The position numbers were made by a program, and so were the translations under genes. Source: Aerococcus viridans (lineage in GTDB: Bacteria > Bacillota > Bacilli > Lactobacillales > Aerococcaceae). Taken from it: a stretch of 64,000 bases of DNA. The number at the start of each line of letters is the position of its first letter. The first letter of the stretch is position 1. Below the pieces are notes generated by a model, which saw nothing but the letters and a program-made list of their open reading frames with translations, was not told where the DNA came from and did no database searches. Shown piece after piece: positions 18,597-28,754 of this stretch. Location of the stretch: the NCBI RefSeq assembly GCF_001543285.1, contig NZ_CP014164.1, positions 496,001 to 560,000 on the forward strand, written 5' to 3'.

Positions 18597-18745
18597 ACGT
18601 AAAACAATATTCGGTAAGTGTCTACAGACCGCTTACTGATGGGGTGCCAGTCAATCATCCCTTAGTGTCTTTAAACGGTTGGAGATATTATATCGTTTGT
18701 ACAACCACCATGTTTAGGACAAACTCTCTGTTTTAACAGAGAGTA
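18597..18745 (+). ncRNA. Candidate omegaRNA scaffold of TnpB copy 1
   Basis: The ~150 nt between the tnpB stop and the right-end hairpin are conserved between the two copies apart from one base (TCAATC versus TCAACC) although they code for nothing. In characterised TnpB systems this stretch is the guide RNA scaffold and the guide is the sequence just beyond the right end: here AGTTGATTGTGGTAAATTAG from adcA. Assignment is by analogy. Confidence 0.55.
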
Positions 18746-19028
18746 GTTGATTGTGGTAAATTAGGACATCTGATTCGTTTAGGGCCGCAATTTGTTTTGC
18801 AGAAGGTTCATAATCATGGGCTTCTGTGCCCGCTGGTACCATTAAACTCACGTCAGCATGGTCGCCAACAATTTCTTTTGTGAAGGCATAAACAGGGTAT
18901 ATCGTTGTTGCAATTTCTAATTTGTCCCCGTCATTTCCCGTATCGCTCTCAGTATTTGCTTGACCACATGCCGCCAAAAGGGCAGCTCCCGTTAAACTCA
19001 GTAATGTGAATTTCAAACTCTTATTCAT
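18746..19028 (-). pseudogene. adcA: adcA 5' part: signal peptide and start of zinc-binding domain
   Basis: Begins at ATG 19028 with AGAGGAT upstream. Lipoprotein signal ending LLAACG, then the ZnuA-type start LEIATTIYPVYAFTKEIVGD and the first Zn-ligand region AGTEAHDYEPSAKQ (conserved His). The frame enters the TnpB element after IYHNQ and stops inside its right-end hairpin. Together with 16599-17210 it shows an adcA that lost about 200 central codons. Surface zinc capture by this protein is lost. Confidence 0.9.
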
Positions 19029-19116
19029 CAATTTATCCTCTTTTCCAAAATAATATTCAATCACATGTATTTGGATACCCAATATATTTTTTGCCTTAGC
19101 TAGGGGCAAAGTTGGT

Positions 19117-19137
19117 AAATCGTAATCGTTACGATTT
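19117..19137. promoter_or_regulatory. Zur/AdcR-type zinc repressor operator
   Basis: Arms AAATCGTAAT and GTTACGATTT around a single C: a near-perfect match to the Gram-positive Zur box (one mismatch between arms). It lies about 90 bp upstream of the adcA start, as expected for zinc-repressed uptake genes, and outlived the gene. Confidence 0.8.
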
Positions 19138-19303
19138 GATATCGGTAATTTATCATATGGCGGATTAAGTAGTCAACTAAAATTTACATGAAATGTCCGT
19201 CATATAGACCACGAAGGCTCTTTTTCCAAGGAATTAAGCCCTTTAAATTACTTTTGGAAGGGACTCATATATAATGGGGAAAAGTGTTATTAGGAGGAAT
19301 ATG

Positions 19304-20095
19304 ATGAAAATTGCGATTGTACAAGCAGCCTTACAACAAAGCCAGGTGGCAGAGAATTTTCAAACAATTCAAGCGTTGATGGAAGAGGCGGCAGCCAATC
19401 AACCGGATGTGATTGTGCTGCCAGAATTATGGAATACCTCCTTCTTGCCAGAGGATGTGAAAGAGCGAGCAGACGAGGGTGGCAAGGTAAGTCGTCAATT
19501 TTTAAGCCAGTTCGCTAAAAACTACCAAGTGAATGTGGTTGGGGGTTCGGTAGCCAATAGGCGTGGTGACAAGCTATTTAATACGGCCTATGTCTACAAC
19601 CGAAAAGGGCAAGAGCTTGCAGCTTACGATAAGGCCCATTTATTCTCACCGGCCAAGGAAAATGGTTATTTTGAAGCGGGTGAAGCGAGTGTGACCTTTG
19701 AATTGGACGGGGTCAAATGCGGGATTGTTACTTGTTATGACTTGCGTTTCCCTGAGTGGGTGCGGGCTTTAGCCTTAGCGGATGCACAGATTGTATTTGC
19801 ACCGGCTGCTTGGCCTGAAGTCCGGAATTTACATTGGGATACTTTGGGACGGGCACGGGCAATCGAAAACCAGTTGTTTGTCGTATCGGCTAATTCAAGA
19901 GGACCGGTTAATGGGGACGAAGAGGCTTTATATGGCGGTCATTCAGCCATCATTGATCCTTGGGGCGAGTATGTTGTTTCTCCTGATTTACAAGTAGGCG
20001 TAAAATACGGTGAGATAGACCTTTCTGTTATTGAAGGTATTCGGTCATCGATTAACGTCTTTAATGACCGAAGACCAGACATCTATAATATATAA
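19304..20095 (+). CDS. Carbon-nitrogen hydrolase (omega-amidase/nitrilase family)
   Basis: 263 residues with the nitrilase triad Glu41 (VLPELW), Lys110 (YDKAHLFSP) and Cys144 (VTCYDLRFPEW). The closest functional class is the YafV/Nit2-like omega-amidases that hydrolyse alpha-ketoglutaramate or alpha-ketosuccinamate, a repair/salvage step after glutamine transamination. Start chosen at ATG 19304, 6 bp after AGGAGG (19292-19297); 19301 is an alternative. Single gene. Confidence 0.88.
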   Translation: MKIAIVQAALQQSQVAENFQTIQALMEEAAANQPDVIVLPELWNTSFLPEDVKERADEGGKVSRQFLSQFAKNYQVNVVGGSVANRRGDKLFNTAYVYNRKGQELAAYDKAHLFSPAKENGYFEAGEASVTFELDGVKCGIVTCYDLRFPEWVRALALADAQIVFAPAAWPEVRNLHWDTLGRARAIENQLFVVSANSRGPVNGDEEALYGGHSAIIDPWGEYVVSPDLQVGVKYGEIDLSVIEGIRSSINVFNDRRPDIYNI

Positions 20096-20202
20096 GTGAT
20101 AAAAATATTTGAAGCTGTTTTTCTATATGTTATAATGTATAAAAGATTGGCGATCACGCTAACTATAGTAGTCGACACTATGCTTAACGAAAGGGAGATT
20201 CC

Positions 20203-20598
20203 ATGAAATTAAAAACAGGTGCGCTAACATTATTCGCTTCAGTATTCTTGCTTGCGGCATGCGGTAACAGTGGTCAAGAAGATACGTCAGGTGACGACGC
20301 GGATGACAATGCAGATGGTAGCAATGAGAGTGCAGGCTCAAGTGAAGCCAACCAAGCTGCTTCAGGAGAATTCATTTCTGAAGATGAAGCGTGGCAAATT
20401 GCTTTAGACGACGCTGGTCTAACTGAAGATGCCTTAACAGAACGTGAAATTGAATTAGATGATGTGGATGACGATGATGATGATTACGATGACGTTGCCC
20501 ATTATGAAATTGAATTTACTATAGATGGTGACCGGGAATTTGCGTATGATATCGACGCAACAACAGGTAATATCTTAAATGTTGAAAAAGATAACTAA
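20203..20598 (+). CDS. PepSY-domain lipoprotein
   Basis: 131 residues. Signal peptide with lipobox LAAC (Cys ~ residue 20), a Gly/Asp/Ser-rich spacer, then a PepSY domain: SEDEAWQIALDDAGL, a run of Asp, and the closing EFAYDIDATTGNIL. PepSY proteins are thought to bind or inhibit peptidases or act as extracytoplasmic modulators. The acidic run in the hairpin of the domain is unusually long and could bind cations. AAGGGAG precedes the start; a terminator follows. Confidence 0.85.
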   Translation: MKLKTGALTLFASVFLLAACGNSGQEDTSGDDADDNADGSNESAGSSEANQAASGEFISEDEAWQIALDDAGLTEDALTEREIELDDVDDDDDDYDDVAHYEIEFTIDGDREFAYDIDATTGNILNVEKDN

Positions 20599-20616
20599 TT
20601 AGCATACATCATTTAG

Positions 20617-20647
20617 AAAAGGTGGTACTTGAGTAGGCCACCTTTTT
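20617..20647 (+). terminator. Terminator after PepSY lipoprotein
   Basis: AAAAGGTGG and CCACCTTTTT arms with a 12-base loop and T run. Confidence 0.8.
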
Positions 20648-20755
20648 CGTTTGGGAAAGTTTATTTTGGATGAACTACAACGCCATTAAAATGGCGTGTT
20701 TCTAGGAACACTCATGACTTGTTCCACTTATTTCAAAGCAAAACAGCGGTCTAAG

Positions 20756-21898
20756 CTATTTAACTAAGGCCTGTTCCAGGCCAATATTTAATATATTTTT
20801 AGCTGCGTTGATATCTCTATCGTGATGCATATTACACTTCATACAAGTCCAATGACGTATATTTAACGCTTTTTTACCGCTATCATACCCGCAATTAGAA
20901 CATTTCTGGGATGTCTTGTACGGATTAATAGCTACAAATGTCTTATCGTACATTTCGCACTTTGCCTCTAGGATTGTTCTAAACATCCGCCAGGATTGGC
21001 CAGCGATTGAACGGGCTAATTGATGATTTTTCATCATATTAGTCGTCTTTAAATCCTCTAGAACGATAACGTCATAACTTTTAACCATATCGGTTGTGAT
21101 TTTATGCATGTAATCCTTGCGGATGTTTTTGATACGTTGATGAATACGGGCCACTTGGCGCTTGGCTTGCTGGTAGTTTTTCGCATCCGCTAAAGCTACA
21201 CCGTTCTTTTTGGCTTGTAAACGTCTACGGGCCATTCGCTTTTCCCAATAATGTAATTGCTTCTTATAAGACAAATGTAGTCGCTGACTTTGATATTTTT
21301 GACCATCAGACGTAATAGCTAAATCACTTACACCTAAATCGACACCGACTACATTTCCTGTTTTGGGCATTGCTTGATTATCGCTTGTGACCAAAATGGA
21401 GATATAGTAGTCGCCACTAGGTGTATATTTAACGGTGACAGATTTTATGCGTTCATTCTCAATATGAAGCACACTTGACTTACATTTTATCCAACCTAAT
21501 TTGGGTAATTTGATATACCGCTGATTATCATTAAAACGAATGTTGTTGCCACGTATGGTACTTAAATACGACTGTCTGGTGTTCTTCTTTGATTTGAATT
21601 TTGGGTATCTTGAATAACCTTTAAAAAAACGAACAAAAGTTTCGGATAAGCGTTTAACACTACATTGAACAGCTACGCTATCAACTTCACGCAACCAGGG
21701 ATATTCCTTCTTCATTTGTGGAATAAGAGAGGATAACGCATTATAAGATAGCATTTGAAGGTCAGGATTGTTTTCGTACCGCGCATTCAACATGGCCAAC
21801 ATTTCGTTCCAGATGAATCGGGTATGACCAAAGGTCATATGAATTAACTGACGCTGTTTTTCGTTAGGATAGATTTTACACTCAATTCCTTGATACAT
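20756..21898 (-). CDS. tnpB: TnpB RNA-guided nuclease of IS605-type element
   Basis: 380 residues, a different TnpB lineage from the copies at 17.4 and 47.3 kb. N-terminal YQGIECKIYPNEKQRQLI, RuvC Asp in VGVDLGVSDLAI, Glu in VLEDLKTTNM, zinc finger CSNC/CMKC, final Asp in DRDINAAKNI. Full length and apparently intact. The 80 nt downstream to the hairpin at 20684-20699 would hold its guide RNA. Confidence 0.92.
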   Translation of the reverse strand: MYQGIECKIYPNEKQRQLIHMTFGHTRFIWNEMLAMLNARYENNPDLQMLSYNALSSLIPQMKKEYPWLREVDSVAVQCSVKRLSETFVRFFKGYSRYPKFKSKKNTRQSYLSTIRGNNIRFNDNQRYIKLPKLGWIKCKSSVLHIENERIKSVTVKYTPSGDYYISILVTSDNQAMPKTGNVVGVDLGVSDLAITSDGQKYQSQRLHLSYKKQLHYWEKRMARRRLQAKKNGVALADAKNYQQAKRQVARIHQRIKNIRKDYMHKITTDMVKSYDVIVLEDLKTTNMMKNHQLARSIAGQSWRMFRTILEAKCEMYDKTFVAINPYKTSQKCSNCGYDSGKKALNIRHWTCMKCNMHHDRDINAAKNILNIGLEQALVK

Positions 21899-21999
21899 GT
21901 TTTCACCCCCCTTGCATTTATAGATATATTATACCATACCTATGATACTTGTTTATAGCGATAACAATTGCTATAATGTAGTTAAAGAGGTGTTTACAT

Positions 22000-22422
22000 A
22001 TGATTGTGAAAACAAGGACAAATGTCTATGATTTTAATTTCCATTTGGTTTGGGTAACAAAGTATCGTAAAGAAATATTTACAACCATTGAAAAACAAAA
22101 CGCCATGCAAGATATATTGACACATATTTGTGATGAACATGATATTGTCATCCAATCGCTGCAAGTAATGCCTGACCATATTCATATGTTGATTTCGTTC
22201 AACCCTAAACATGCCGCAAGTAGTATCGTCAAGACACTTAAAGGGAAATCTGCCCGTCTATGGTTCAAAGCATATCCAGAAACAAAAGCAATGTTATGGG
22301 GTGGCCATTTATGGACACCTAGTTATTTCATGGCAACAGTAGGCAGTATGTCTAAAGAAACGGTCAAAAAGTATATAGAAAATCAATTAACGGAATACAA
22401 TGACGGTCGCCCTAGAACTTGA
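22000..22422 (+). CDS. tnpA: TnpA Y1 HUH transposase
   Basis: 140 residues, the size of IS200/IS605 TnpA. HUH motif DHIHM (His60, His62), catalytic Tyr125 in KKYIENQ on the C-terminal helix, and the WTPSYF segment. It cuts and joins single-stranded DNA at hairpin ends. AAAGAGGTG lies upstream of ATG 22000. Apparently intact, so the element may be mobile. Confidence 0.93.
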   Translation: MIVKTRTNVYDFNFHLVWVTKYRKEIFTTIEKQNAMQDILTHICDEHDIVIQSLQVMPDHIHMLISFNPKHAASSIVKTLKGKSARLWFKAYPETKAMLWGGHLWTPSYFMATVGSMSKETVKKYIENQLTEYNDGRPRT

Positions 22423-22533
22423 TTCATCCATGTAATGAATTACACGGTTTTCTCAAGGGGCGACTTTAAATAAAAGTATTAAGAAGTTAGGGGACTGATG
22501 AACCAGTCCCTTAGCTGAGTGAGGAGTGAATAG

Positions 22534-22917
22534 ATGACCTTACATTTAAATATGGCTGAGTTAGGTCCTGAGGCGGTCAACGTCAATGGGGATAATTGGC
22601 CTTTGAATAAGGAAACTGGTTTTTCACCTTTGAATACTTTTGTCTTGGCGGTTGCGGGCTGTTCAGCGGGTGTGTATCGGAATATTTTGAATAATTCAAA
22701 AATCGACCATACTTTCCATGACGTGGCCATAGATTTTGACCGTTCTGAGGAAAGTGCCAAACCAGTTACTGCAATCACGATTACGATGTATGTGCGTGTG
22801 GCTGAGGAAAATCAGGGGCGTGCTGAGCGGGCAACCAAGATGATACACAAGTATTGTCCGGTGGTCCAAAGTATTGACCCAAATATCCAAGTCAATGAGA
22901 TCGTTGTTTTTCAATAA
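22534..22917 (+). CDS. OsmC/Ohr family protein
   Basis: 127 residues. The OsmC core GFSPLNTFVLAVAGCSAGVY carries the first catalytic Cys and HKYCPVVQS the second. OsmC-type proteins reduce organic hydroperoxides through this Cys pair; the short version here is of the YhfA-like group, whose substrate is less clear. It is followed 24 bp later by an aldo-keto reductase gene, possibly co-transcribed. GAGGAG lies upstream of the start. Confidence 0.82.
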   Translation: MTLHLNMAELGPEAVNVNGDNWPLNKETGFSPLNTFVLAVAGCSAGVYRNILNNSKIDHTFHDVAIDFDRSEESAKPVTAITITMYVRVAEENQGRAERATKMIHKYCPVVQSIDPNIQVNEIVVFQ

Positions 22918-22941
22918 AGAGTATATAAGGAGCGTGTAATG

Positions 22942-23751
22942 ATGGAATTTGTAACGTTAAATAATGGCGTGGAGATGCCAATTTTAGGTACTGGTACCAA
23001 CACTTTTGGTAAGGTTGACGGGGACTATTTTGGTGAAGTGACTGATGATACGACTGAATTGCAATCAGCGATTGCGGCAGGGTACCGTGCCATTGATACG
23101 GCGGTTGCATACCGTAATGAGTCAACTGTTGGTAAAGCGATTAAAGAATCTGGTTTACCGCGTGAGGACTTCTTCATCACGTCTAAGATCCCTGGTGATT
23201 TAGACCATGCGGGTTCAGCTGAAAAAGTTGAAGCGACTTTAAATGCCTCACTAGAAGCATTACAAACGGACTATATTGACTTATACCTGATTCACCACCC
23301 TTGGGACAATGAAAACGAAATGTTACAAACTTGGTATGCTTTAGAAAATGCCTACAATGAAGGTAAAATCAAAGCTATTGGTGTATCTAACTTCGACCAA
23401 GACCAATTAGATATCATCATCGATAACGCGCGTATTCAACCAATGGTCAACCAAATTAAATCAAATGTTGAAGTTTGGAACGATGATATTATTGAATATT
23501 CTGCTGAAAATGATGTGGTTGTTACTGCTTGGGCGCCAATGAAGGGAACTGACGAAGCCTCTCGTGCTATCTTGGATGAGATTGGTGCACAATACGGCAA
23601 AACTTGGGGCCAAGTTTTATTACGCTACCAAATTGAACGTGGTGTGGTCGTGATTCCTAAGTCTCATAACGCAGACCACCAAGCAGACAACTTGAATGTA
23701 TTCGACTTTAAATTGAGCGACGCAGACAAAGAGAAAATCGCTAGCTTATAA
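22942..23751 (+). CDS. Aldo-keto reductase
   Basis: NAD(P)H-dependent reductase with the AKR tetrad visible: Asp in AIDTAVAYRNE (with its Tyr), Lys in ITSKIPGD, His in LIHHPW. About 269 residues, the 2,5-diketo-gluconate reductase-like size. The C-terminal VVIPKSHNADHQADNLNVFD binds the cofactor. ATG 22942 (or 22939) follows AAGGAGCG. Substrate unknown. The gap 23752-23998 holds only a weak hairpin with Ts near 23881-23920. Confidence 0.9.
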   Translation: MEFVTLNNGVEMPILGTGTNTFGKVDGDYFGEVTDDTTELQSAIAAGYRAIDTAVAYRNESTVGKAIKESGLPREDFFITSKIPGDLDHAGSAEKVEATLNASLEALQTDYIDLYLIHHPWDNENEMLQTWYALENAYNEGKIKAIGVSNFDQDQLDIIIDNARIQPMVNQIKSNVEVWNDDIIEYSAENDVVVTAWAPMKGTDEASRAILDEIGAQYGKTWGQVLLRYQIERGVVVIPKSHNADHQADNLNVFDFKLSDADKEKIASL

Positions 23752-23998
23752 TAGGTGGTGCGACAAAAGTCGTTATGACTCGACGCTTCTAACGTATTAG
23801 GGAGAGTTTGATTTTTGTGGCACAGTCGTCGCAACGCATTGACATACGGGTGTTTATGCGTAAGAAGAGTCCGATATTAGTAAAAAGGGTTATGACGTAA
23901 ATGTTGTAGCCTTTTTTATATGGGTAAAATTTCTAGGGGTATTGGAAGATTGTAAATTTTGTTATAATGAATTGATTGAAAAGGAGACGAGCTAAAGG

Positions 23999-24709
23999 AT
24001 GAGACAATTAAAGCAATTAACAGAACGTGTGTATTATATGCCGGCGGATGGGGATTTGGACCGCCCAGTTCTGGGTTATATCAAAGGAGACAAGTTTTCC
24101 TTGCGAATTGATGCTGGAAATTCTGCCAGCCATGTAGCGAATTTTGACCAGGAAGTTGAACGCTTAGGATTACCTAAAGAAGCCATGACTTTAATTACCC
24201 ATTGGCATTGGGACCATACTTATGGGATTCATGCGGTGGATACGCCGGTCTTAGCGAATAAAAAAACCAATGCGCAATTAGGGGTGATGGCTGAGTGGAA
24301 GTGGACTGAGGAAGCGATGCAAGAACGCCTTGAAACAGGCGAAGAATGTGCTTTTTGTGACCAATATATACGTGTTGAGTATGACAATCCAGTTAGCCAA
24401 ATTAAAGTAAAACAAGCTGATTTGGAATTTGAGGGTGAGCTGAATATTGATTTAGGTAACCTTGAAGTGATAGTTTTCCCAGTGGTGAATCCGCACTCTG
24501 AAGATGGGGTGGTTATCTATATTCCGTCTGAAAAAGTGGCCTTCATTGGTGATGCCATTACTGAAGACTTCTACAACAATTCTTATTTAGACCCTGAGAA
24601 AATGGCTGTCTTACGTCAAACTTTGAGTGAACTGGACGCTGATTTCTACTTGCATGGCCACATTGACCCAATTTCGTTTGAGGAATTAGACGCGTTTATG
24701 CAAGTTTAG
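23999..24709 (+). CDS. Metallo-beta-lactamase fold hydrolase
   Basis: 236 residues. Metal motif HWHWDH at residues 68-73, second His in VNPHSEDG, Asp in FIGDAITED and last His in YLHGHIDP: a complete binuclear site. Family members range from lactonases to thiolesterases, so the substrate is open. AAAGGAGACG precedes the start. Next gene begins 54 bp later. Confidence 0.88.
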   Translation: MRQLKQLTERVYYMPADGDLDRPVLGYIKGDKFSLRIDAGNSASHVANFDQEVERLGLPKEAMTLITHWHWDHTYGIHAVDTPVLANKKTNAQLGVMAEWKWTEEAMQERLETGEECAFCDQYIRVEYDNPVSQIKVKQADLEFEGELNIDLGNLEVIVFPVVNPHSEDGVVIYIPSEKVAFIGDAITEDFYNNSYLDPEKMAVLRQTLSELDADFYLHGHIDPISFEELDAFMQV

Positions 24710-24763
24710 TAGCGGCAAAAAGGATATTATTATAAAGGACGTTATTAAAAAGGAGATTATTAT

Positions 24764-25411
24764 ATGAAAGATTATTTGAATAAAGATTTACTGATCCGAT
24801 CCATTGTGGCCTTTATTGGCTGTGTGGCAATTGCATTTGGCATCTCATTATCTGGGACGATCGATATGGGGATGGATCCATATAGTGCAATGAATATGGG
24901 GATTTCGGCCTTAACGGGCATTCGGTTTGGTACGGTAGTTGTTATTTTTAATGTATTTATATTTTTAGCCGTAGTCTTCGTTGACCGTAGTCAATTTGGC
25001 TTGGGTACAATTATCAACTGGTTGTTTGTTGGTTATATCGTGGAATTCTTTGATTTCCTTTTTAACCAAGCAGGTTTAGGTGATGGTGATATGAATTTAT
25101 TGATCCGTGTTGTATTGACCGTTATTGCCGGAACGGTATTTCTATTTGGGGCAGCCTTATACATTTCGGCCGGAATTGGTACAGCACCCTTAGACGCTAT
25201 TGCACCAACTGTTGAGGAGAAAAGTAAATTTTCTTATGCACAAGTCCGTTTTGCTCATGAAATTTTATGCTTACTGATAGCCTTATTATTAGGTGGTCCG
25301 GTTGGCTTAATGACTGTTTATTTAGGTTTCTTCGCGGGACCGATGATTTCAACTTTTAGAGCTAAACTGGCTGAACCCATTGTTCATAAATTAACTGGCA
25401 GTAAAATTTAG
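24764..25411 (+). CDS. YczE/YyaS-like integral membrane protein
   Basis: 215 residues with five to six membrane spans (about residues 10-30, 52-72, 78-100, 110-132, 165-190). Family hallmarks are an early Gly-rich turn (MGMDPYSAMNMGIS) and a second similar one (AGIGTAPLDAIAP), which suggest an internal repeat as in transporters. No function is established with certainty. AAAGGAG upstream. Confidence 0.8.
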   Translation: MKDYLNKDLLIRSIVAFIGCVAIAFGISLSGTIDMGMDPYSAMNMGISALTGIRFGTVVVIFNVFIFLAVVFVDRSQFGLGTIINWLFVGYIVEFFDFLFNQAGLGDGDMNLLIRVVLTVIAGTVFLFGAALYISAGIGTAPLDAIAPTVEEKSKFSYAQVRFAHEILCLLIALLLGGPVGLMTVYLGFFAGPMISTFRAKLAEPIVHKLTGSKI

Positions 25412-25469
25412 ACGGCTAGAAAAGACGAGGACTAAATGATGTTAGCGACTTGAAAGAAAGGGTGAGGAT

Positions 25470-26177
25470 ATGGAATACGCTGAAGTGATGACGGAACTGG
25501 AAACTTTGGGGAAAGAACGGACCAAGAAAATGTACCTGTCAAATGGGGCGGTTGAGCCGTTATTTGGGGTAACGACTGGGTCTATGAAACCCATGCGGAA
25601 GGCGATTAAAATCAATCAAGACCTTGCTGAAGAATTGTATGCATCAGGAAACTATGATGCCATGTACTTTGCGGGTGTGATTGCGGATGCTAATGCCATG
25701 ACGGAAGCGGATTATGACCGGTGGATCAACCAAGCTTACTGCTTTATGTTGGCTGATTGGGTGGTTGCTGTGACCTTATCTGAAGCGGATATCGCCCAAG
25801 AAGTGGCGGACAAGTGGATTGTCTCTGGCGAGGAATTGAGGATGTCAGCTGGCTGGTCGACTTATTGCTGGTTGTTAGGTCGGTTGAAAGACGACAATTT
25901 TGATAAAGATAAGTTGTCAGCTATGTTGGAACAAGTTAAAGAAACCATTCATGATCAACCTGAACGGACCAAGCATTCAATGAACAACTTTGTTTATACG
26001 GTTGGCTTATCCTATATTCCTTTATCCGAAAAAGCCCTATCATTAGCGGAAGAAATTGGTGAATTAGTGATTGAGCGGGAACACAAGAAACCACAAACTT
26101 TGAATGCTTATGCGTCGATTCAAAAGGAAATTGAAAGAGATCGGATAGGTTTTAAACGTAAATACGTCAGATGTTAA
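25470..26177 (+). CDS. AlkD-like DNA alkylation repair protein
   Basis: 235 residues of all-helical HEAT-like repeats. The start LETLGKERTKKMYLSNGAVE and FGVTTGSMKPMRK match the AlkD/DNA_alkylation_repair family, which excises bulky or cationic N3/N7-alkylpurines. The NNFVYTVGLSYIPL segment is typical of the C-terminal half. AAGGGTGAGG upstream of the ATG. The foreign island begins a few bases after its stop. Confidence 0.82.
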   Translation: MEYAEVMTELETLGKERTKKMYLSNGAVEPLFGVTTGSMKPMRKAIKINQDLAEELYASGNYDAMYFAGVIADANAMTEADYDRWINQAYCFMLADWVVAVTLSEADIAQEVADKWIVSGEELRMSAGWSTYCWLLGRLKDDNFDKDKLSAMLEQVKETIHDQPERTKHSMNNFVYTVGLSYIPLSEKALSLAEEIGELVIEREHKKPQTLNAYASIQKEIERDRIGFKRKYVRC

Positions 26178-26182
26178 TTTAG

Positions 26183-26231
26183 ATAAGAAAAAAGGTGCCT
26201 GCGACTTTACGCGGTTGCCCATAAAACAGTC
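26183..26231 (+). repeat. Left inverted repeat of the island
   Basis: ATAAGAAAAAAGGTGCCTGC at the outer end and CATAAAACAGT at the inner end match the complement of 32690-32738 with one gap and about ten mismatches. It also contains an internal hairpin (GGTGCCTGCG/CGCGGTTGCCC). Confidence 0.65.
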
Positions 26232-26282
26232 GATGAAAAATCACAATATTTATGGGCAACTGTCATGCGGGATTAGGTGAAC

Positions 26283-26331
26283 AAAATATGCTGGACAGGG
26301 TTGAAAACAACCTTGCCCAGCATATTTTTTT
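26283..26331. terminator. Bidirectional terminator at island left edge
   Basis: AAATATGCTGG and CCAGCATATTT arms with an inner CAGGGTT/AACCTTG stem, followed by a T run. It closes the minus-strand XRE gene. Confidence 0.8.
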
Positions 26332-26333
26332 GC

Positions 26334-27188
26334 TTATTTGCGTTTCTTCTTACCTTTTCCGTGAGATTGATAAGGGCTTGCCTTGCCTCGCTGGCTGATT
26401 GGGCTTTTCATGTGTTTGGACAGCTTGAGGACTTCAATCAGATTGACGAACTGCTCTTTGGAGATAGCATCATAGTCAATGCCAAAGGTTGTGAGGAAAG
26501 CCCGCGCTTTCTTTTCCTCTGCACTGCCCTCAAAATTCATAGCAGACTGTAACTGATTTTGCATCTGCGCCGCTACGGATGTTTCGTCTGCCGTAGTCAT
26601 ATCGGGCTTGTGATTTTCCCGAATGTCACAGAGAATGTCGGTCAAATCGCGGGAAACCACATGACCGAAGTATTCATTCTCCTGCACTTGTGCCAGCTCC
26701 AATGTCCGAAGGTACAAATCATCTTGCTTTCCCTCTTGCTTGGCAAGCAGCATTTGCCGCACTGCTTCCAGCATGGCGTTCATATCGTTGACCCGCATAT
26801 CTGCGATCCTGTCAACATAAATCTCCGCGTCCAGCATCATGCACTGAAAATCTTTGTGGCAGAGGATTTCAGACAGCAGCCGGTGATTGTATTTACCGGC
26901 TTTTAATACATCAATCGCATCGTCACTCAAATGCAGAGCCGCAAGCTCTGTGTTTGGGTGATTTTTATTTTGCTCCACACCAAGCAGATAATCCGTGGAC
27001 ACCTTGTAAAAATCTGCAAGCTGGACGATGGCATAGGGGCTGATGTCCCGGACTTCATCACTCTCATATTTGCCGAGTGCGGATTTGGAAAGTTTGGTCT
27101 GCTCCGCAAGCTGTTCCAGCGTCAAGCCCTGCGCCACGCGCAAATCTTTCAATATTTCCGGGACTGTGAGTTTTGTGTTCATCGTCAT
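26334..27188 (-). CDS. XRE-family helix-turn-helix regulator
   Basis: 284 residues (282 if ATG 27182 is used). HTH in residues ~10-65 (LTLEQLAEQTKLSKSALGKYES, tail KVSTDYLLGV). The remainder is a long helical region with no signature I know, and a very basic end (SHGKGKKKRK). Proteins of this layout are common regulators in Gram-positive conjugative elements. Codon use is GC-rich like the rest of the island. Confidence 0.88.
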   Translation of the reverse strand: MTMNTKLTVPEILKDLRVAQGLTLEQLAEQTKLSKSALGKYESDEVRDISPYAIVQLADFYKVSTDYLLGVEQNKNHPNTELAALHLSDDAIDVLKAGKYNHRLLSEILCHKDFQCMMLDAEIYVDRIADMRVNDMNAMLEAVRQMLLAKQEGKQDDLYLRTLELAQVQENEYFGHVVSRDLTDILCDIRENHKPDMTTADETSVAAQMQNQLQSAMNFEGSAEEKKARAFLTTFGIDYDAISKEQFVNLIEVLKLSKHMKSPISQRGKASPYQSHGKGKKKRK

Positions 27189-28514
<1,326 letters not shown>

Positions 28515-28754
28515 CCGTGGTGTGATTGCAGAAATGTGTACTTTTCTGTAAATCGCTCTGGTAAATCACTCAGGCTAAAGGTACAATGATTATAGCAAAG
28601 CACGATAGATATTTCCATGCTATTTTCGCGAATTTTATCGTTTTTCAACGAACGATGCAGTACTGGATTTTTTAGTACAGAAAAGTACACATTTTGGTAA
28701 CTGCAAATGAGAACGCTGCACAGAGATAAAATATGAAATTAAGGAGTGGTTACG

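Larger units (their letters stand above)
17215..18745 (+). mobile_element. TnpB-only IS200/IS605-type element, copy 1
   Basis: About 1.53 kb, nearly identical to the inverted copy at 46992-48521, which defines the ends. Both left ends follow CATTTAC; IS605-family elements insert 3' of such a tetra/pentanucleotide without target duplication. The left end folds: outer AGCTGTC/GACAGCT arms around a palindrome CCTAGGTAT-TG-ATACCTAGG. The right end is a hairpin CTCTCTG/CAGAGAG at 18724-18743. No tnpA. It interrupts adcA, and about 200 codons of adcA next to it are missing. Confidence 0.88.
20675..22465. mobile_element. IS200/IS605-family element with divergent tnpB and tnpA
   Basis: tnpB on the minus strand and tnpA on the plus strand, divergent from a shared 100-bp region, as in IS605. 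Subterminal hairpins mark the ends: CGCCATT/AATGGCG at 20684-20699 next to tnpB, and CCATGTAA/TTACACGG (one mismatch) near 22428-22447 next to tnpA. The exact cleavage positions are not determined. Its ends differ from the TnpB-only elements, so this TnpA is unlikely to move them. Confidence 0.8.
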
